From positions 1 through 64,000 of the forward strand of contig CAJXUY010000006.1 in NCBI GenBank assembly GCA_913060665.1: 64,000 nt of DNA, written 5' to 3'. The stretch comes from an uncultured Oleiphilaceae bacterium (GTDB taxonomy: Bacteria > Pseudomonadota > Gammaproteobacteria > Pseudomonadales > Oleiphilaceae). Positions 45,848 through 55,883 of the stretch are shown here, in pieces. Both the position numbers and the translations under genes were made by a program. The notes under the pieces are model-generated. The model was given only the letters and a program-made list of their open reading frames with translations, did no database searches and was not told the origin of the DNA. How positions within the stretch are numbered: the stretch's first letter is position 1; every line of letters begins with the position of its first letter.

Positions 45848-45914
45848 TTGTTTCAACGCGCCTTTTCAGAGATATCTAACGCCACATCACTCTTCCCGGT
45901 TCTACTGTTTTTTA

Positions 45915-45950
45915 ACACCCAATCTAAGTCATTTAACTTAGGTGAGGTGT
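45915..45950. promoter_or_regulatory. Extended dyad upstream of amiE
   Basis: ACACC, 4 bases, CTAAGT, 6 bases, ACTTAG, 4 bases, GGTGT form a nested inverted repeat about 90 bases before the amiE start. It could be an operator. In Pseudomonas aeruginosa amidase is controlled instead by an AmiR antiterminator acting on a leader, and amiR is absent here. Confidence 0.4.
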
Positions 45951-46041
45951 CATATTTCCGTATTCTTTTCTAATCTGACTTATCCCATAGTGTGATCAAT
46001 AGTTAATCTTTTAAAATAGTGCGAAAAGTCGGAGACAGGTT

Positions 46042-47088
46042 ATGCGTCATGGCGATATATCAAGCAGCCCAGATACGGTCGGAGTAGCGGTCGTTAATTA
46101 CAAAATGCCGCGCCTACACACTAAAAGTGAAGTATTAGAAAATGCAAATCAGATCGCCGATATGATCAAAGGCATGAAACTAGGTTTACCCGGAATGGAC
46201 TTAGTTGTTTTTCCTGAATATAGCACGATGGGAATCATGTATGACAATGACGAAATGATGGCCACAGCCGCCACTATTCCCGGAGAAGAAACCGAGATAT
46301 TTAGTGCCGCTTGCAGAGAAGCCGACACTTGGGGAATTTTTTCTCTAACAGGAGAGCGCCATGAAGAGCACCCACACAAAGCCCCCTATAACACCCTAGT
46401 ACTCATTAATAACAAGGGCGATATTGTTCAAAAATACCGCAAATGTATTCCTTGGTGCCCAATTGAAGGTTGGTATCCTGGCGATACGACCTATGTGTCA
46501 GAAGGCCCGAAAGGTCTCAAAATCAGCCTGATCATATGCGACGATGGCAATTACCCTGAGATTTGGCGAGACTGTGCCATGAAGGGCGCTGAGTTGATTG
46601 TTCGCTGTCAAGGCTATATGTACCCCGCTAAAGAGCAACAGGTAATGATGGCAAAATCCATGGCTTGGGCTAATAATAGCTATGTTGCCGTTGCCAATGC
46701 CACTGGTTTTGATGGTGTTTATTCATACTTTGGCCATTCAGCAATCATAGGGTTTGATGGCCGCACACTGGGTGAGTGTGGCGAAGAAGATATGGGCGTT
46801 CAATATGCGCAACTATCGATATCTCAAATTAGGGATGCCCGCGCCAATGATCAATCACAAAATCACCTATTCAAACTACTACACCGCGGCTACACCGGCG
46901 TACATAATTCCGGAGACGGTAATAAAGGGATTGCCGATTGCCCCTTTGATTTTTACCGTACATGGGTGCTAGATGCAGAAAAAGCTCAACAAGATGTTGA
47001 AGCGATGACGCGAAAAACCGTCGGTGTTGCTGACTGCCCAGTAGGAACCTTACCCGTAGACCCTAAAGAACAATCAGCAGGCCAATAA
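46042..47088 (+). CDS. amiE: Aliphatic amidase
   Basis: This enzyme hydrolyses short aliphatic amides to ammonia and the acid. It is a cytoplasmic nitrilase-superfamily enzyme of 348 residues. The start [27 protein letters not shown] is near identical to known AmiE. The catalytic triad is Glu59 (FPEYSTMG), Lys134 (YRKCIPW) and Cys166 ([10 protein letters not shown]), at the same numbering as the Pseudomonas enzyme. ATG 46042 has GGAGACAGG just before it. It is followed by the AmiB-like ATPase. Confidence 0.95.
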   Translation: MRHGDISSSPDTVGVAVVNYKMPRLHTKSEVLENANQIADMIKGMKLGLPGMDLVVFPEYSTMGIMYDNDEMMATAATIPGEETEIFSAACREADTWGIFSLTGERHEEHPHKAPYNTLVLINNKGDIVQKYRKCIPWCPIEGWYPGDTTYVSEGPKGLKISLIICDDGNYPEIWRDCAMKGAELIVRCQGYMYPAKEQQVMMAKSMAWANNSYVAVANATGFDGVYSYFGHSAIIGFDGRTLGECGEEDMGVQYAQLSISQIRDARANDQSQNHLFKLLHRGYTGVHNSGDGNKGIADCPFDFYRTWVLDAEKAQQDVEAMTRKTVGVADCPVGTLPVDPKEQSAGQ

Positions 47089-47137
47089 ACACTATTAGAG
47101 ACCGTTACTACCATCATTATCTAAATGAGGTGCTTGA

Positions 47138-48166
47138 GTGCCCTTTATAAATGACCAATTAGGTCACAATAGCGAACAACTCGCACGTCACAAATATGAC
47201 CAAAGTACCGCACGGGTTTCACGCTTCACGTTTAACCCAGAACAGGTTACAACGGCCTTGCATCAACGCATTGTAGGGCAAAAAGATGTTCTCGATGCTA
47301 TGCAAGATATGCTTTTTACACTGAAAGCTGATTTTGCAGATAAATCCAGACCGCTTTCTGTAATGTTGTTTATGGGACCTACCGGAGTAGGTAAAACTGA
47401 AACGGTGAGAATACTTGCTGAATCAATATTAGGCAGTGCAGATCAACTTTGCCGTATTGATATGAATACACTCGCACAAGAACACTACTCTGCTGCCCTG
47501 ACAGGGTCTCCACCGGGTTATGTTGGTAGCAAAGAAGGTCAAACCCTATTCGACCTAGAGAAAATCAAAGGATCTTTCAGTAAACCCGGCATGGTGCTAT
47601 TTGATGAAATAGAGAAAGCCGATCAAAGCGTAGTGCGCTCATTAATGAACATTCTAGATACCGGCAAGTTAACCTTGACATCCGGCTCTCATGAAATTGA
47701 TTTCAGCAATACCTTAGTGTTTATGACCAGCAACCTTGGCGCAAAAGAGCAATCAGACACCCTAAAAAAATATTCTCAAGGCTGGAGGGCCGCCTTACAT
47801 CTCAAATCACCCTCTCAAACAGATATAATAGACCAAGCACTTAATGCTCATTTTGACCCTGAATTTATCAATAGAATCGATCGAATACTGCCTTTCAACT
47901 GGCTCGACGGTAACCAACTTAAATCATTGCTTGATTTAGAAATCAACAAATTAAACAAGCGCTTAAGCCCTCGTAAGGCCTCTGTCGCGGTAAGTGAAAG
48001 CGCACGTCAGTATTTATCTCAGCACTATGACACCCGTTACGGTGCTCGCGATATTGCCCGCCGCATCAGAGTTGAACTAGAGCCAAAGCTAGCAAAAGCC
48101 ATGTTACAAGCACCAGAAAAAGATGATTTCGAAGTAACATTAGCACTAAACAAGCTAACGATTTAA
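47138..48166 (+). CDS. amiB: AAA+ ATPase, AmiB-like chaperone
   Basis: This is a 342-residue ATPase resembling the second AAA+ module of ClpA/ClpB. Walker A GPTGVGKT is at 80-87, a pore-loop-like GSPPGYVGSKEG is near 127-138, Walker B MVLFDEIEKAD is near 155, and sensor and C-domain motifs GARDIARRI are near 310. It lacks the Clp N-domain, the first AAA module and the ClpP-binding loop. In P. aeruginosa the gene after amiE is amiB, an ATPase of this kind, which supports the name. GTG 47138 is used, with AGGTG 6 bases ahead. It starts 49 bases after amiE. Confidence 0.82.
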   Translation: MPFINDQLGHNSEQLARHKYDQSTARVSRFTFNPEQVTTALHQRIVGQKDVLDAMQDMLFTLKADFADKSRPLSVMLFMGPTGVGKTETVRILAESILGSADQLCRIDMNTLAQEHYSAALTGSPPGYVGSKEGQTLFDLEKIKGSFSKPGMVLFDEIEKADQSVVRSLMNILDTGKLTLTSGSHEIDFSNTLVFMTSNLGAKEQSDTLKKYSQGWRAALHLKSPSQTDIIDQALNAHFDPEFINRIDRILPFNWLDGNQLKSLLDLEINKLNKRLSPRKASVAVSESARQYLSQHYDTRYGARDIARRIRVELEPKLAKAMLQAPEKDDFEVTLALNKLTI

Positions 48167-48370
48167 TTCGCTATTTTTTGTTGGTATTTTGAAAAACCCT
48201 TGCCCTGAAACATCTAACGCCGCATTAAACTTACGAGACATATTCTGAAAAGCAATCAACCCAGTAAGCTCAATCACTTGATCATCACTGTACTTGCCTT
48301 TTAAACGTACCATCAACTCTTCGGTTACTTGAATATCTGAGCGCGTTACCGCTTCAGTATATTCTATATG
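48155..48370 (-). pseudogene. Carboxymuconolactone decarboxylase-family remnant
   Basis: The minus strand encodes YTEAVTRSDIQVTEEL, then LKGKYSDDQVIELTGLIAFQN, SRKFNAALDVSGQGF and KIPTKNSELNR before TAG. This is the C-terminal third of an AhpD-like (CMD) protein. An in-frame TAG at 48371-48373 closes it upstream. Short stretches in other frames (LAY, SAKAF) hint at indels up to about 48400. No start codon or active-site Cys remains. It overlaps the amiB end by 12 bases and fills most of the gap between amiB and cti. Confidence 0.7.
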
Positions 48371-48453
48371 CTAAACGCTTTGGCTGATTGACCGCCACTC
48401 AAAATATCCCTTACAATTCAATTCTTCTGAACTCACTAAGCCATTGATATCTT

Positions 48454-50922
48454 ATGAAGACACATCAATTCGCCCGCTATTGTTTTCTCACTATTATCAC
48501 CACCCTTATCGTGGCTGGTTGCTCCAGTGCTTACACCATCGATTACGATAAACTCTATGGCGAAGCCAAAGTAAAAGACCGAAATATCGGTTGGAGTGAG
48601 TTTCAAGGGCGAGCCCAGCAAGGGCATGTTTCGTTTACCAAAGATGTTAAACCTATCCTCGACTCTCGGTGTGTTGCCTGTCACGCCTGCAACGATGCGC
48701 CTTGTCAGCAACAATTATCATCTTATGCAGGCATTGACCGGGGCGCGAGTAAAGCCCTGGTTTATGATGGCGGGCGACTGTCTTCAGCAGACCCTACTCG
48801 GTTATTTATAGACGCCAAGAACACTGAAGAATGGCGCGATAAAGATTTTTATCCAGTACTCAATGAACGCACCGAAAACATAGAAGCCGATTTAATGGGT
48901 TCACTGCTTTTTCGGGTGCTAAACCAAAAACACATTAACCCGCTATCAGACCACGGCGGCTCTCCTGAACCACTTCCAGATACGTTTGATCTAAGCCTTG
49001 ATCGAAGCCAGCAATGCCCAACCATTGAGGAGTTCGATTACTACGAAGAGAAAAACCCTCTGTGGGGAATGCCATTCGGCCTACCAGGACTGAGCACTCA
49101 GGAATTTTCGACGATCAACCAATGGCTTGCTGAAGGCGCAAAATTTGACCCGCTGCCGCCCCTTTCATCCCAGTCTCAAAAAGCCATCGTCAAATGGGAA
49201 GCATTTTTTAATGGTTCATCATTAAAACAACAGCTCGTATCACGTTATATTTACGAGCACCTTTTTCTGGGTCACCTTCATTTTGAAGAAGGGACTGATC
49301 GTGAGTTTTTCCGACTCGTCAGATCTTATACCCCACCTGGTGAGAGAGTTGATGAGATCCCCACCGTACGCCCATATGACGACCCTGGCACTGACCGTAT
49401 GTACTACCGTTTACGCCCAATAAAATCAACCATTGTCGATAAAACACATTTGGTATATACGCTAAATGATCAGCGAATGAAGCGCTTCAAGCAGCTCTTT
49501 TTGCAGCCTGACTACCATGTTGATTCGTTGCCGTCATACGAGCCCAAACAAGCGTCCAACCCGTTCACCACATTTGCAGTGATACCGGCAAAATCCAGAT
49601 ATACGTTTCTATTAGACGAAGCGGAATATTTCATTGGCGGTTTTATTAAAGGTCCCGTATGTCGAGGCCAAATAGCACTAAATGTAATTGATGATCATTT
49701 CTGGGCACTGTTTGTGGACCCTGAAAAAAGCGCCATTAGTCATGACACAGCCTTTATCGCACAACAGGCAAAGCACCTGCGCCTTCCCGCTGCTAGCGAA
49801 GACACTTTAAGCCCCACTGATATTTGGTTTCGGTTTGCACGTGCTCAAAAACGCTACCGCAATGCTAAAAACCAATATTTGGACGCCCGATACGCGAGTG
49901 GTATAGAGAATAGCCTAAATAGCATTTGGACCGGCAGCAACAGTAACTTAGTAAACGCCAATAATCAGCCTATTGCCAATGACAATGCGGCACTCACCAT
50001 ATTCCGCCATTTTGACAGTGCCACGGTAGTGAAAGGGTTAGTCGGCAGTGAACCCAAAACCATATGGGTGCTCGACTACCCCATTTTTGAGCGTATCCAC
50101 TACCTTTTAGTCGCCGGATTTAATGTATACGGCAATGTTGGCCATCAGTTGTCGACACGTCTCTATATGGACTACTTGAGAATGGAATCTGAAAATAACT
50201 TTCTGGATTTTCTACCGTCTGCGCAGCGTAAACCCATAAGAGACAGTTGGTATAAAGGCGCTGGTAGCAATATGATTAGCTACTTCGACAAGCCTCTCAT
50301 TGGTGCAGAGCGTGAGACGCGCATTACCTATCAAACAGACAATAGCAAAACGGAACTACTGGGATATATTCAAGAACACCTGTCTGGGCTAACCCTTTCA
50401 GACCCTCTTAATCGATGTAATAAAGAACCTTGTGCGCCTACCAATGCATCAAGTTTTGAACAACGAATTTTTCCTAAAATTCAGCGGTTAGCAAGTATCA
50501 CGGGTACAAAACTAAAACCTATTCCAGATCTTGCATATCTTAGAGTAGTGCCCTCAGATGATACTGAGTCACCGGTTAGCTACTCTTTAATACACAACCG
50601 CGCCCACACCAATATTTCATATCTCTTCGATGAAGACTCAAGATTGGAGCCTGAACTCGATACGCTAACGGTAACAGACCGTTATATCGGAAGTTACCCC
50701 AATTTCTATTTCAGCGTTAACGAAGGTCAATTATCAACGTTTGTAGATCAATTAACGTCTATTCAAACACCTAAAGATGAAACATCGTTTATCAAGCGTT
50801 TTGGCATAAGACGAACAGACACTGCGTTCTGGGCTATTAACGACTGGCTAAATCAGGACTACTTAAAACAAGAGCCCATTAATGCCGGTTGGTTTGACTT
50901 GAACCGTTACGAAAACAAGTAA
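48454..50922 (+). CDS. cti: Fatty acid cis/trans isomerase
   Basis: This is a periplasmic haem enzyme that turns cis-unsaturated membrane fatty acids into trans forms to stiffen the membrane under solvent, heat or salt stress. It has 822 residues. The signal ends in LIVAGC (Cys23), so it looks like a lipoprotein here. The cytochrome-c motif CVACH is at 73-77. YDKLYGEA at the mature start, HGGSPEPLPDTFDL, LYMDYLRMESENNFLDFLP and DRYIGSYPNFYF near the end are Cti landmarks. It is monocistronic. Confidence 0.92.
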   Translation: MKTHQFARYCFLTIITTLIVAGCSSAYTIDYDKLYGEAKVKDRNIGWSEFQGRAQQGHVSFTKDVKPILDSRCVACHACNDAPCQQQLSSYAGIDRGASKALVYDGGRLSSADPTRLFIDAKNTEEWRDKDFYPVLNERTENIEADLMGSLLFRVLNQKHINPLSDHGGSPEPLPDTFDLSLDRSQQCPTIEEFDYYEEKNPLWGMPFGLPGLSTQEFSTINQWLAEGAKFDPLPPLSSQSQKAIVKWEAFFNGSSLKQQLVSRYIYEHLFLGHLHFEEGTDREFFRLVRSYTPPGERVDEIPTVRPYDDPGTDRMYYRLRPIKSTIVDKTHLVYTLNDQRMKRFKQLFLQPDYHVDSLPSYEPKQASNPFTTFAVIPAKSRYTFLLDEAEYFIGGFIKGPVCRGQIALNVIDDHFWALFVDPEKSAISHDTAFIAQQAKHLRLPAASEDTLSPTDIWFRFARAQKRYRNAKNQYLDARYASGIENSLNSIWTGSNSNLVNANNQPIANDNAALTIFRHFDSATVVKGLVGSEPKTIWVLDYPIFERIHYLLVAGFNVYGNVGHQLSTRLYMDYLRMESENNFLDFLPSAQRKPIRDSWYKGAGSNMISYFDKPLIGAERETRITYQTDNSKTELLGYIQEHLSGLTLSDPLNRCNKEPCAPTNASSFEQRIFPKIQRLASITGTKLKPIPDLAYLRVVPSDDTESPVSYSLIHNRAHTNISYLFDEDSRLEPELDTLTVTDRYIGSYPNFYFSVNEGQLSTFVDQLTSIQTPKDETSFIKRFGIRRTDTAFWAINDWLNQDYLKQEPINAGWFDLNRYENK

Positions 50923-51004
50923 CCTTGATAATACAGTCAAAACTATCAAGAACATACTGATTTATCACTTACTTTTTTAAAGGTCTCGATGAGTATAGAC
51001 AAAG

Positions 51005-51033
51005 AAAAAACGAAGGCAGGAAAACCTACCTTC
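51005..51033 (-). terminator. Terminator of the Yip1 gene
   Basis: On the minus strand GAAGGTAGG and CCTGCCTTC pair around TTTT with one central mismatch, followed by GTTTTTTC. Confidence 0.7.
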
Positions 51034-51064
51034 ACATGTCAACAGATTACATTTTGACGTTTAA

Positions 51065-51667
51065 CTAACTTACATAAACAGGACCAACGCCCACGCTCCA
51101 TACAATAACGCTGATAGCTAACAACCCCACCAACATAACCAACCCGACTGTCAAAACAGATGTCGCAAACATAAAACCACGCTCTTCCGGGATTTTCATC
51201 AAAATCGGCAGACCTTCATATAAAAGATAAACTGAATACGCAACCGCCGCGACTCCAGCTAACATATTGACCCATAGCACCGGATATACCGCCACAATGC
51301 CCACCACCAACATCGGAGTAGCGGTATAAGCCGCTAGAATGACGCCATTATGTTCATGCTCACCAACACCATATGTCGTCGCAAAAAAATCAATTGCCCG
51401 ACCAATCATGTAAATACCGACCAATGTCGCCATATAAAACAATGCACATAATTGCACAGCACTGCTTGATGTTAATTTAACAATTTCGCTTCCTCCTACC
51501 TGCCAACCCACTTGCGTAGTGCCATAATAAGCCGCTGCTGCGGGTAGAAGTGCTAGAATAAAAACATGAGAGAGGTAGAGTTTACTAATAGACTCATGCT
51601 CTTCACGGATTGCTTCCCACTCTTGATCTGGATGGGTCATTAGCCCAACAGTATGTCCTAAGCTCAT
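51065..51667 (-). CDS. Yip1 family membrane protein
   Basis: This is a 200-residue inner-membrane protein with a soluble start (MTHPDQEWEAIREEHESI) and five membrane helices, the Yip1/DUF1282 layout. The WEAI motif near residue 17 and the YTATPMLVVGI stretch near 115 are typical. Function in bacteria is unknown. It is a single-gene unit with its own terminator. Confidence 0.85.
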   Translation of the reverse strand: MSLGHTVGLMTHPDQEWEAIREEHESISKLYLSHVFILALLPAAAAYYGTTQVGWQVGGSEIVKLTSSSAVQLCALFYMATLVGIYMIGRAIDFFATTYGVGEHEHNGVILAAYTATPMLVVGIVAVYPVLWVNMLAGVAAVAYSVYLLYEGLPILMKIPEERGFMFATSVLTVGLVMLVGLLAISVIVWSVGVGPVYVS

Positions 51668-51872
51668 AAACTCACTTCCTCTATCTATTGTTTTTATAAA
51701 GGTACTTCCTTAGTCTTGAGAACGAGAGCGTTTTAGTCAAGAAATTGGTTAAATTATGATCGTTTAAAAAACGTATTTTTTATCGTTAAAGGTGATAAAG
51801 AAATTCAAATGACTAACAGTATAATTAATCTGCGCAATTCACGTTGTTCGCAGTAATGACGCCAGAAACCAT

Positions 51873-52847
51873 ATGAAGCAACTTTTCCATACCCTCATTT
51901 TAGCCCTGATATATACATCATCTATTTCTGCTGTTGGCGCTAATGATAATGGTGATAGCCCACCATTAGTTCTCGAACACTATTGGATGCTGACAGGTGC
52001 CGATAAGCTGCAACCATCAGGACTGTCATTCTGTGGCACCGAGCTAGTCATGGTTTCTGACCGTCATAGTGATATGGTTTTTTCTATCCCATTGTCTGAT
52101 AAAAACACCGCTAAGGTGAACACATTCAGATCGATCCCTCCATTTAAAACCCTCCCTGCTTCTATAGGATGGCAAGAGCAGTTAATGGATTGGGGGCTGC
52201 GTTGGACCAATAAACGATTTGACTGGGAAGGCATTCACTGCAATACCGACGGAGAGCTCTATTTAGCTAGCGAATCACTTTCTGCGGTAGCCAAAATAAA
52301 CCTCAACGGGCACTCAGACTGGGTCTCCCCAAGTCTACTTATTGAGCTACAAAAAAGGGGGTTCGCATCAACGCTCAATAGTGGGTTTGAAGGAATAACG
52401 GCCCACCACGAACACATTATCATTGCGCTTGAGAGAGAACCAAGAGGGTTACTGAGAATCAACCTACACCCAACCCCACCGCACATAGGCAAGGTACAAC
52501 AAATCAATCACAAGGCGTTTAAAAGCCCATTGCCACCTGACTTTACCGGGCTATGGTTAGAGCAGGCAGACCACCACCCCCCTAAGCTCTATACACTGGA
52601 ACGCAATTACTTCAGAATATGTCGCCGCGCTTATGAAAATTGGGCTATTGAAACCTGTTGGAGCTATCGTGGGACCGAACGCTTACCCGAATTTACGTTC
52701 GAAAATAATCAATATGGTTTGGCTGAAGGCATCGCACGCCTAGGGGAGTATATCTACATTGTGCTGGATAATAATGGCGAGTTTAGAAAGCAAGAAAACA
52801 ACCACAACCCGCTATTATTTAAGTTTAAGCGCCCTAACAACTGGTAA
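51873..52847 (+). CDS. Phytase-like esterase-domain periplasmic protein
   Basis: This is a 324-residue protein with a signal peptide (cut near VGAND). The rest resembles the esterase-like phytase domain (PF13449 type), a beta-propeller: LQPSGLSFCGTELVMVSDRH, RFDWEGIHCNTDGELYLASES, GFEGITAHHEHIIIALEREPRG and LAEGIARLGEYIYIVLDNNGEF. Each blade shows a Glu-Gly-Ile/Leu type turn. The true substrate is unknown, and phosphate-ester hydrolysis is only suggested by the family name. ATG 51873 is used. Confidence 0.72.
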   Translation: MKQLFHTLILALIYTSSISAVGANDNGDSPPLVLEHYWMLTGADKLQPSGLSFCGTELVMVSDRHSDMVFSIPLSDKNTAKVNTFRSIPPFKTLPASIGWQEQLMDWGLRWTNKRFDWEGIHCNTDGELYLASESLSAVAKINLNGHSDWVSPSLLIELQKRGFASTLNSGFEGITAHHEHIIIALEREPRGLLRINLHPTPPHIGKVQQINHKAFKSPLPPDFTGLWLEQADHHPPKLYTLERNYFRICRRAYENWAIETCWSYRGTERLPEFTFENNQYGLAEGIARLGEYIYIVLDNNGEFRKQENNHNPLLFKFKRPNNW

Positions 52848-53094
52848 TTATTCCACCCATATTTACCTGTTTTTCAACGCCTATTTGGCGCAACAAATGC
52901 TGTGGGCGTTCCCAAAACAAGCACTTTTACGCCCTTAATACGCCCTATGGACGATTACAGTACGCCCCACTACCCCTTACTATAGACTCATCTTTTCAAA
53001 AGAGAGACACGACTTAAACCTTCAGGCCGTTTATGTCGTTTCTTTCGAGGATACTTAACCAGGGCCTCCCTACAATTATTAGCCCTATCGTATA
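52848..53094 (+). other. Gene-free leader with possible structured RNA
   Basis: There is no ORF of substance. A TATAGA box lies near 52981. Within 52999-53050, an arm like GAGACACGAC faces GTCGTTTCTTTC with one mismatch. Together with the strong terminator at 53095-53139 this could be a small RNA of 100-150 bases. Alternatively it is the untranslated tail of the upstream gene. Confidence 0.3.
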
Positions 53095-53139
53095 GCGGTA
53101 ACATGATCAACGTTCGGCATCATGTTACCGCTTTTTTTT
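53095..53139 (+). terminator. Strong terminator, 250 bases from the nearest upstream gene
   Basis: GCGGTAACATGAT and ATCATGTTACCGC pair perfectly over 13 bases around an 11-base loop, followed by eight Ts. This is the best terminator in the window. Confidence 0.9.
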
Positions 53140-53228
53140 GCTTTATTTCCCCTATAACGATCAAATTTCTATTAACCAATAGCGGTTGCTATACTCAATA
53201 GAACCGCAAATGATTGTTTGAGTGATTA

Positions 53229-55883
53229 ATGCCAGAAAATTCACCCTTTGTCCGCCCCAAAGCAAGAATAGTAAGGGTCGCTTACCCGCTAAGGGTAACC
53301 ACCTGCATGATTGTGCTAGGCATACATCTTTCACTTTTTTATGATATAAGCAACCTGCTTCTCTGGCTCTTTATGATTGGCCATACACTGGTTTACCCGC
53401 ATGTTGCATACTTGCTTTCAACAACCCGAAAGCAAGAGCAGGTTACCAGTGTTGTCGATGCGTTTCTCTACGGTTTATGCATTGCTCTCTGGGGCTTTAA
53501 CTCCTTAGCTATCACCGTTTTTTTGAGCGGCACAGTGATGAGTAGTTTTTCGTCTGGCGGCCTTAACTTATTAATAAAATGTCTTGTGACACTCTCCGCT
53601 GGGATGCTGGTTGCATGGTCAACTCTCGACGTCCAATATCTCGAAACACTTCCTTTGGCAGGTATAATAATCGCCGCAATAGGGTTGATTGGCTACAGTC
53701 TTTCGCTTGGTGTCACGGTCTATACCATCAATACAAACCTAGTCAGCGCTCAGCGAAAACTATCTCGACAGGCGGAGCAAATGCAAGAAAGCAGTGAGTT
53801 GGCGTATGCTGTAAATGCAAATCTTGAGCTTGATAGCATCATGGAAAGAGTCGTACAGGCTTTAAGCCGACTTCACCCGTTTGAGCAGGTGTATATAACG
53901 CTACTGGATAAGCAGCAAGAAAACTTAGTGATGATAAAAAGCTATGGAGAAGCACTCAGTCCCTACGAACAATCCCAGCTCGAAGGACTTAGCTTCTCTC
54001 TTAAAGGGGATCTCGACAGTATTTTTGTTTCACCCATTTTGAACAATAAACCACTTTACCTTAAACAGCTAAGCCCTGAAGCCGTTGCTAAGGTTGGCGC
54101 ACCTATCGACCAAAAGCTCTACGCCGTTAAGCCTTCACAAAGTATTATATACTTTCCTTTATCCGTCGAAGGTAAGGTCATCGGAGGCATAGGGTTTGTT
54201 AACTATGAGACTACTCTAGATATAGAAAAAGACGATATTGAAAGAATTTCAAGTTATTTAGTTCAAGTGGGCACGGCAATACGAAACTCACAGTTGTTTG
54301 AAGAAGCACAGAAAGCTAGTGACGCGGCACTGATCGCCCAGCAGGCTGCGGAGACATCAGAGGCAGCGAAAAGCCATTTTTTAGCGAATATGAGCCACGA
54401 AATTAGAACACCGATGACAGCTATTATTGGCTACTCCGAGTCACTGCGAGATGATGACATATCACCCGATGAGAAACAGCGCTTTGTAAAGACTATAATT
54501 AGAAGCGGAAAACACCTGCTCACCATTATTAACGATATTCTTGATCTATCCAAAATTGAGGCGCACAAGCTAGAAGTTGAACACTTGGTAGTGCCGTTAG
54601 TGAGTTTGATTCGAGACTTAAAAGCCCATATCAGCATAAAAGCAGAAGAAAAAGGACTGCTATTTAATATATCTCCTATTTTCCCTTTACCCTCTTATTT
54701 CATATCAGACCCCACTCGGGTTAAACAGGTGCTGTTTAATCTCGCCAGCAATGCTGTCAAGTTCACTCGCCATGGGTCGGTTAACATTCTAATACGCTAC
54801 GATGAGGAGTCAGATACCCTCTACTTTGAAATCAAAGACACCGGTATCGGCCTCACTCTAGAACAAAAAAAACGGGTGTTTGAACCTTTTGTGCAGGCAG
54901 ACAGTTCTACTACTCGAAAATACGGAGGAACAGGGTTAGGGCTGTATATATCTAAGCAGCTTGCGAGCTTATTAAATGGAGAAATATACGTAGATAGCCA
55001 GCCAGGGCTCGGCAGTGAGTTCGTACTCGCTATCCGCCCAGGGAATCTGTCTGATGTTGAGTGGTTTAATAATAAAATTGATCTCGAGAACGCCATGAAC
55101 GCCGCCGAGCGCTCAATTGAGGCTGTTGAAGACATCAAACTTGACGGCAAAGTACTCATCGCAGAAGACAACCTTGAAAATCAGAAATTGTTGACTCATA
55201 TTCTCAACAGAATGGAAGTCAATATCGTGATGGTTAATAACGGTATAGAGGCGCTAGAACAAGCGATAGAATCCAACTTCGATCTGATCCTTCTGGATAT
55301 CCAAATGCCTGAAATGGGTGGGGAGGAGGCTGCATCGGAACTCAAAACAAAAAATATCTCAACGCCTATAGTGGCACTCACTGCCAATGTCATGCAGCAC
55401 CAACTCAAAAAGTACCGCAAGGCGGGCTTTGCAGACTTTATAGCCAAACCTTTCGACCGCCAACACTTTGTTAAAACATTAAAAAAGTATTTACCTGAGA
55501 AGCCTCAAGCGCTTACTGGTCATGTGCTAATCGCTGATGACAACCTCGTCAACCTCACATTACTTAAACGTCAAATTGAAAATATCGACGAGAATATTCA
55601 GGTCATAGCGGTTGAAGATGGCGCACAAGTAATAGAGCAAGTGAGTCATCATTCATTTAATCTCATTCTTTTAGATATGGAAATGCCTATAATGGGGGGT
55701 ATAGACGCCTTGAATATTTTGCGAAGTAGTGGAGATAATACCCCTATCTACATCGTGACAGGCAATACATCACCAGAAGACATAAAATACTGTGCTTCAG
55801 AGGGCGCATCTGGTCATATTGCAAAGCCAATAGACAAACAGAACTTACAGAGAATTTGTATAAAGCATCTAAGAGGATACTAA
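53229..55883 (+). CDS. Hybrid sensor histidine kinase (MASE2-GAF-HisKA-HATPase-REC-REC)
   Basis: This is an 884-residue inner-membrane kinase. A MASE2-type membrane sensor spans about 15-175 (motif HTLVYPHVAYLLS). GAF is at about 195-350, HisKA with phospho-accepting His390 in SHEIRTP, and HATPase at about 490-605 (N box NLASNAVKF, G boxes DTGIGL and GGTGLGL). The first receiver has Asp690 (LLDIQMPEMGG) and the second Asp816 (LLDMEMPIMGG). Both receivers keep their acidic pocket and Lys, so a phosphorelay is likely. There is no HPt domain. The signal is unknown. The pilin-like gene overlaps its last codons. Confidence 0.9.
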   Translation: MPENSPFVRPKARIVRVAYPLRVTTCMIVLGIHLSLFYDISNLLLWLFMIGHTLVYPHVAYLLSTTRKQEQVTSVVDAFLYGLCIALWGFNSLAITVFLSGTVMSSFSSGGLNLLIKCLVTLSAGMLVAWSTLDVQYLETLPLAGIIIAAIGLIGYSLSLGVTVYTINTNLVSAQRKLSRQAEQMQESSELAYAVNANLELDSIMERVVQALSRLHPFEQVYITLLDKQQENLVMIKSYGEALSPYEQSQLEGLSFSLKGDLDSIFVSPILNNKPLYLKQLSPEAVAKVGAPIDQKLYAVKPSQSIIYFPLSVEGKVIGGIGFVNYETTLDIEKDDIERISSYLVQVGTAIRNSQLFEEAQKASDAALIAQQAAETSEAAKSHFLANMSHEIRTPMTAIIGYSESLRDDDISPDEKQRFVKTIIRSGKHLLTIINDILDLSKIEAHKLEVEHLVVPLVSLIRDLKAHISIKAEEKGLLFNISPIFPLPSYFISDPTRVKQVLFNLASNAVKFTRHGSVNILIRYDEESDTLYFEIKDTGIGLTLEQKKRVFEPFVQADSSTTRKYGGTGLGLYISKQLASLLNGEIYVDSQPGLGSEFVLAIRPGNLSDVEWFNNKIDLENAMNAAERSIEAVEDIKLDGKVLIAEDNLENQKLLTHILNRMEVNIVMVNNGIEALEQAIESNFDLILLDIQMPEMGGEEAASELKTKNISTPIVALTANVMQHQLKKYRKAGFADFIAKPFDRQHFVKTLKKYLPEKPQALTGHVLIADDNLVNLTLLKRQIENIDENIQVIAVEDGAQVIEQVSHHSFNLILLDMEMPIMGGIDALNILRSSGDNTPIYIVTGNTSPEDIKYCASEGASGHIAKPIDKQNLQRICIKHLRGY

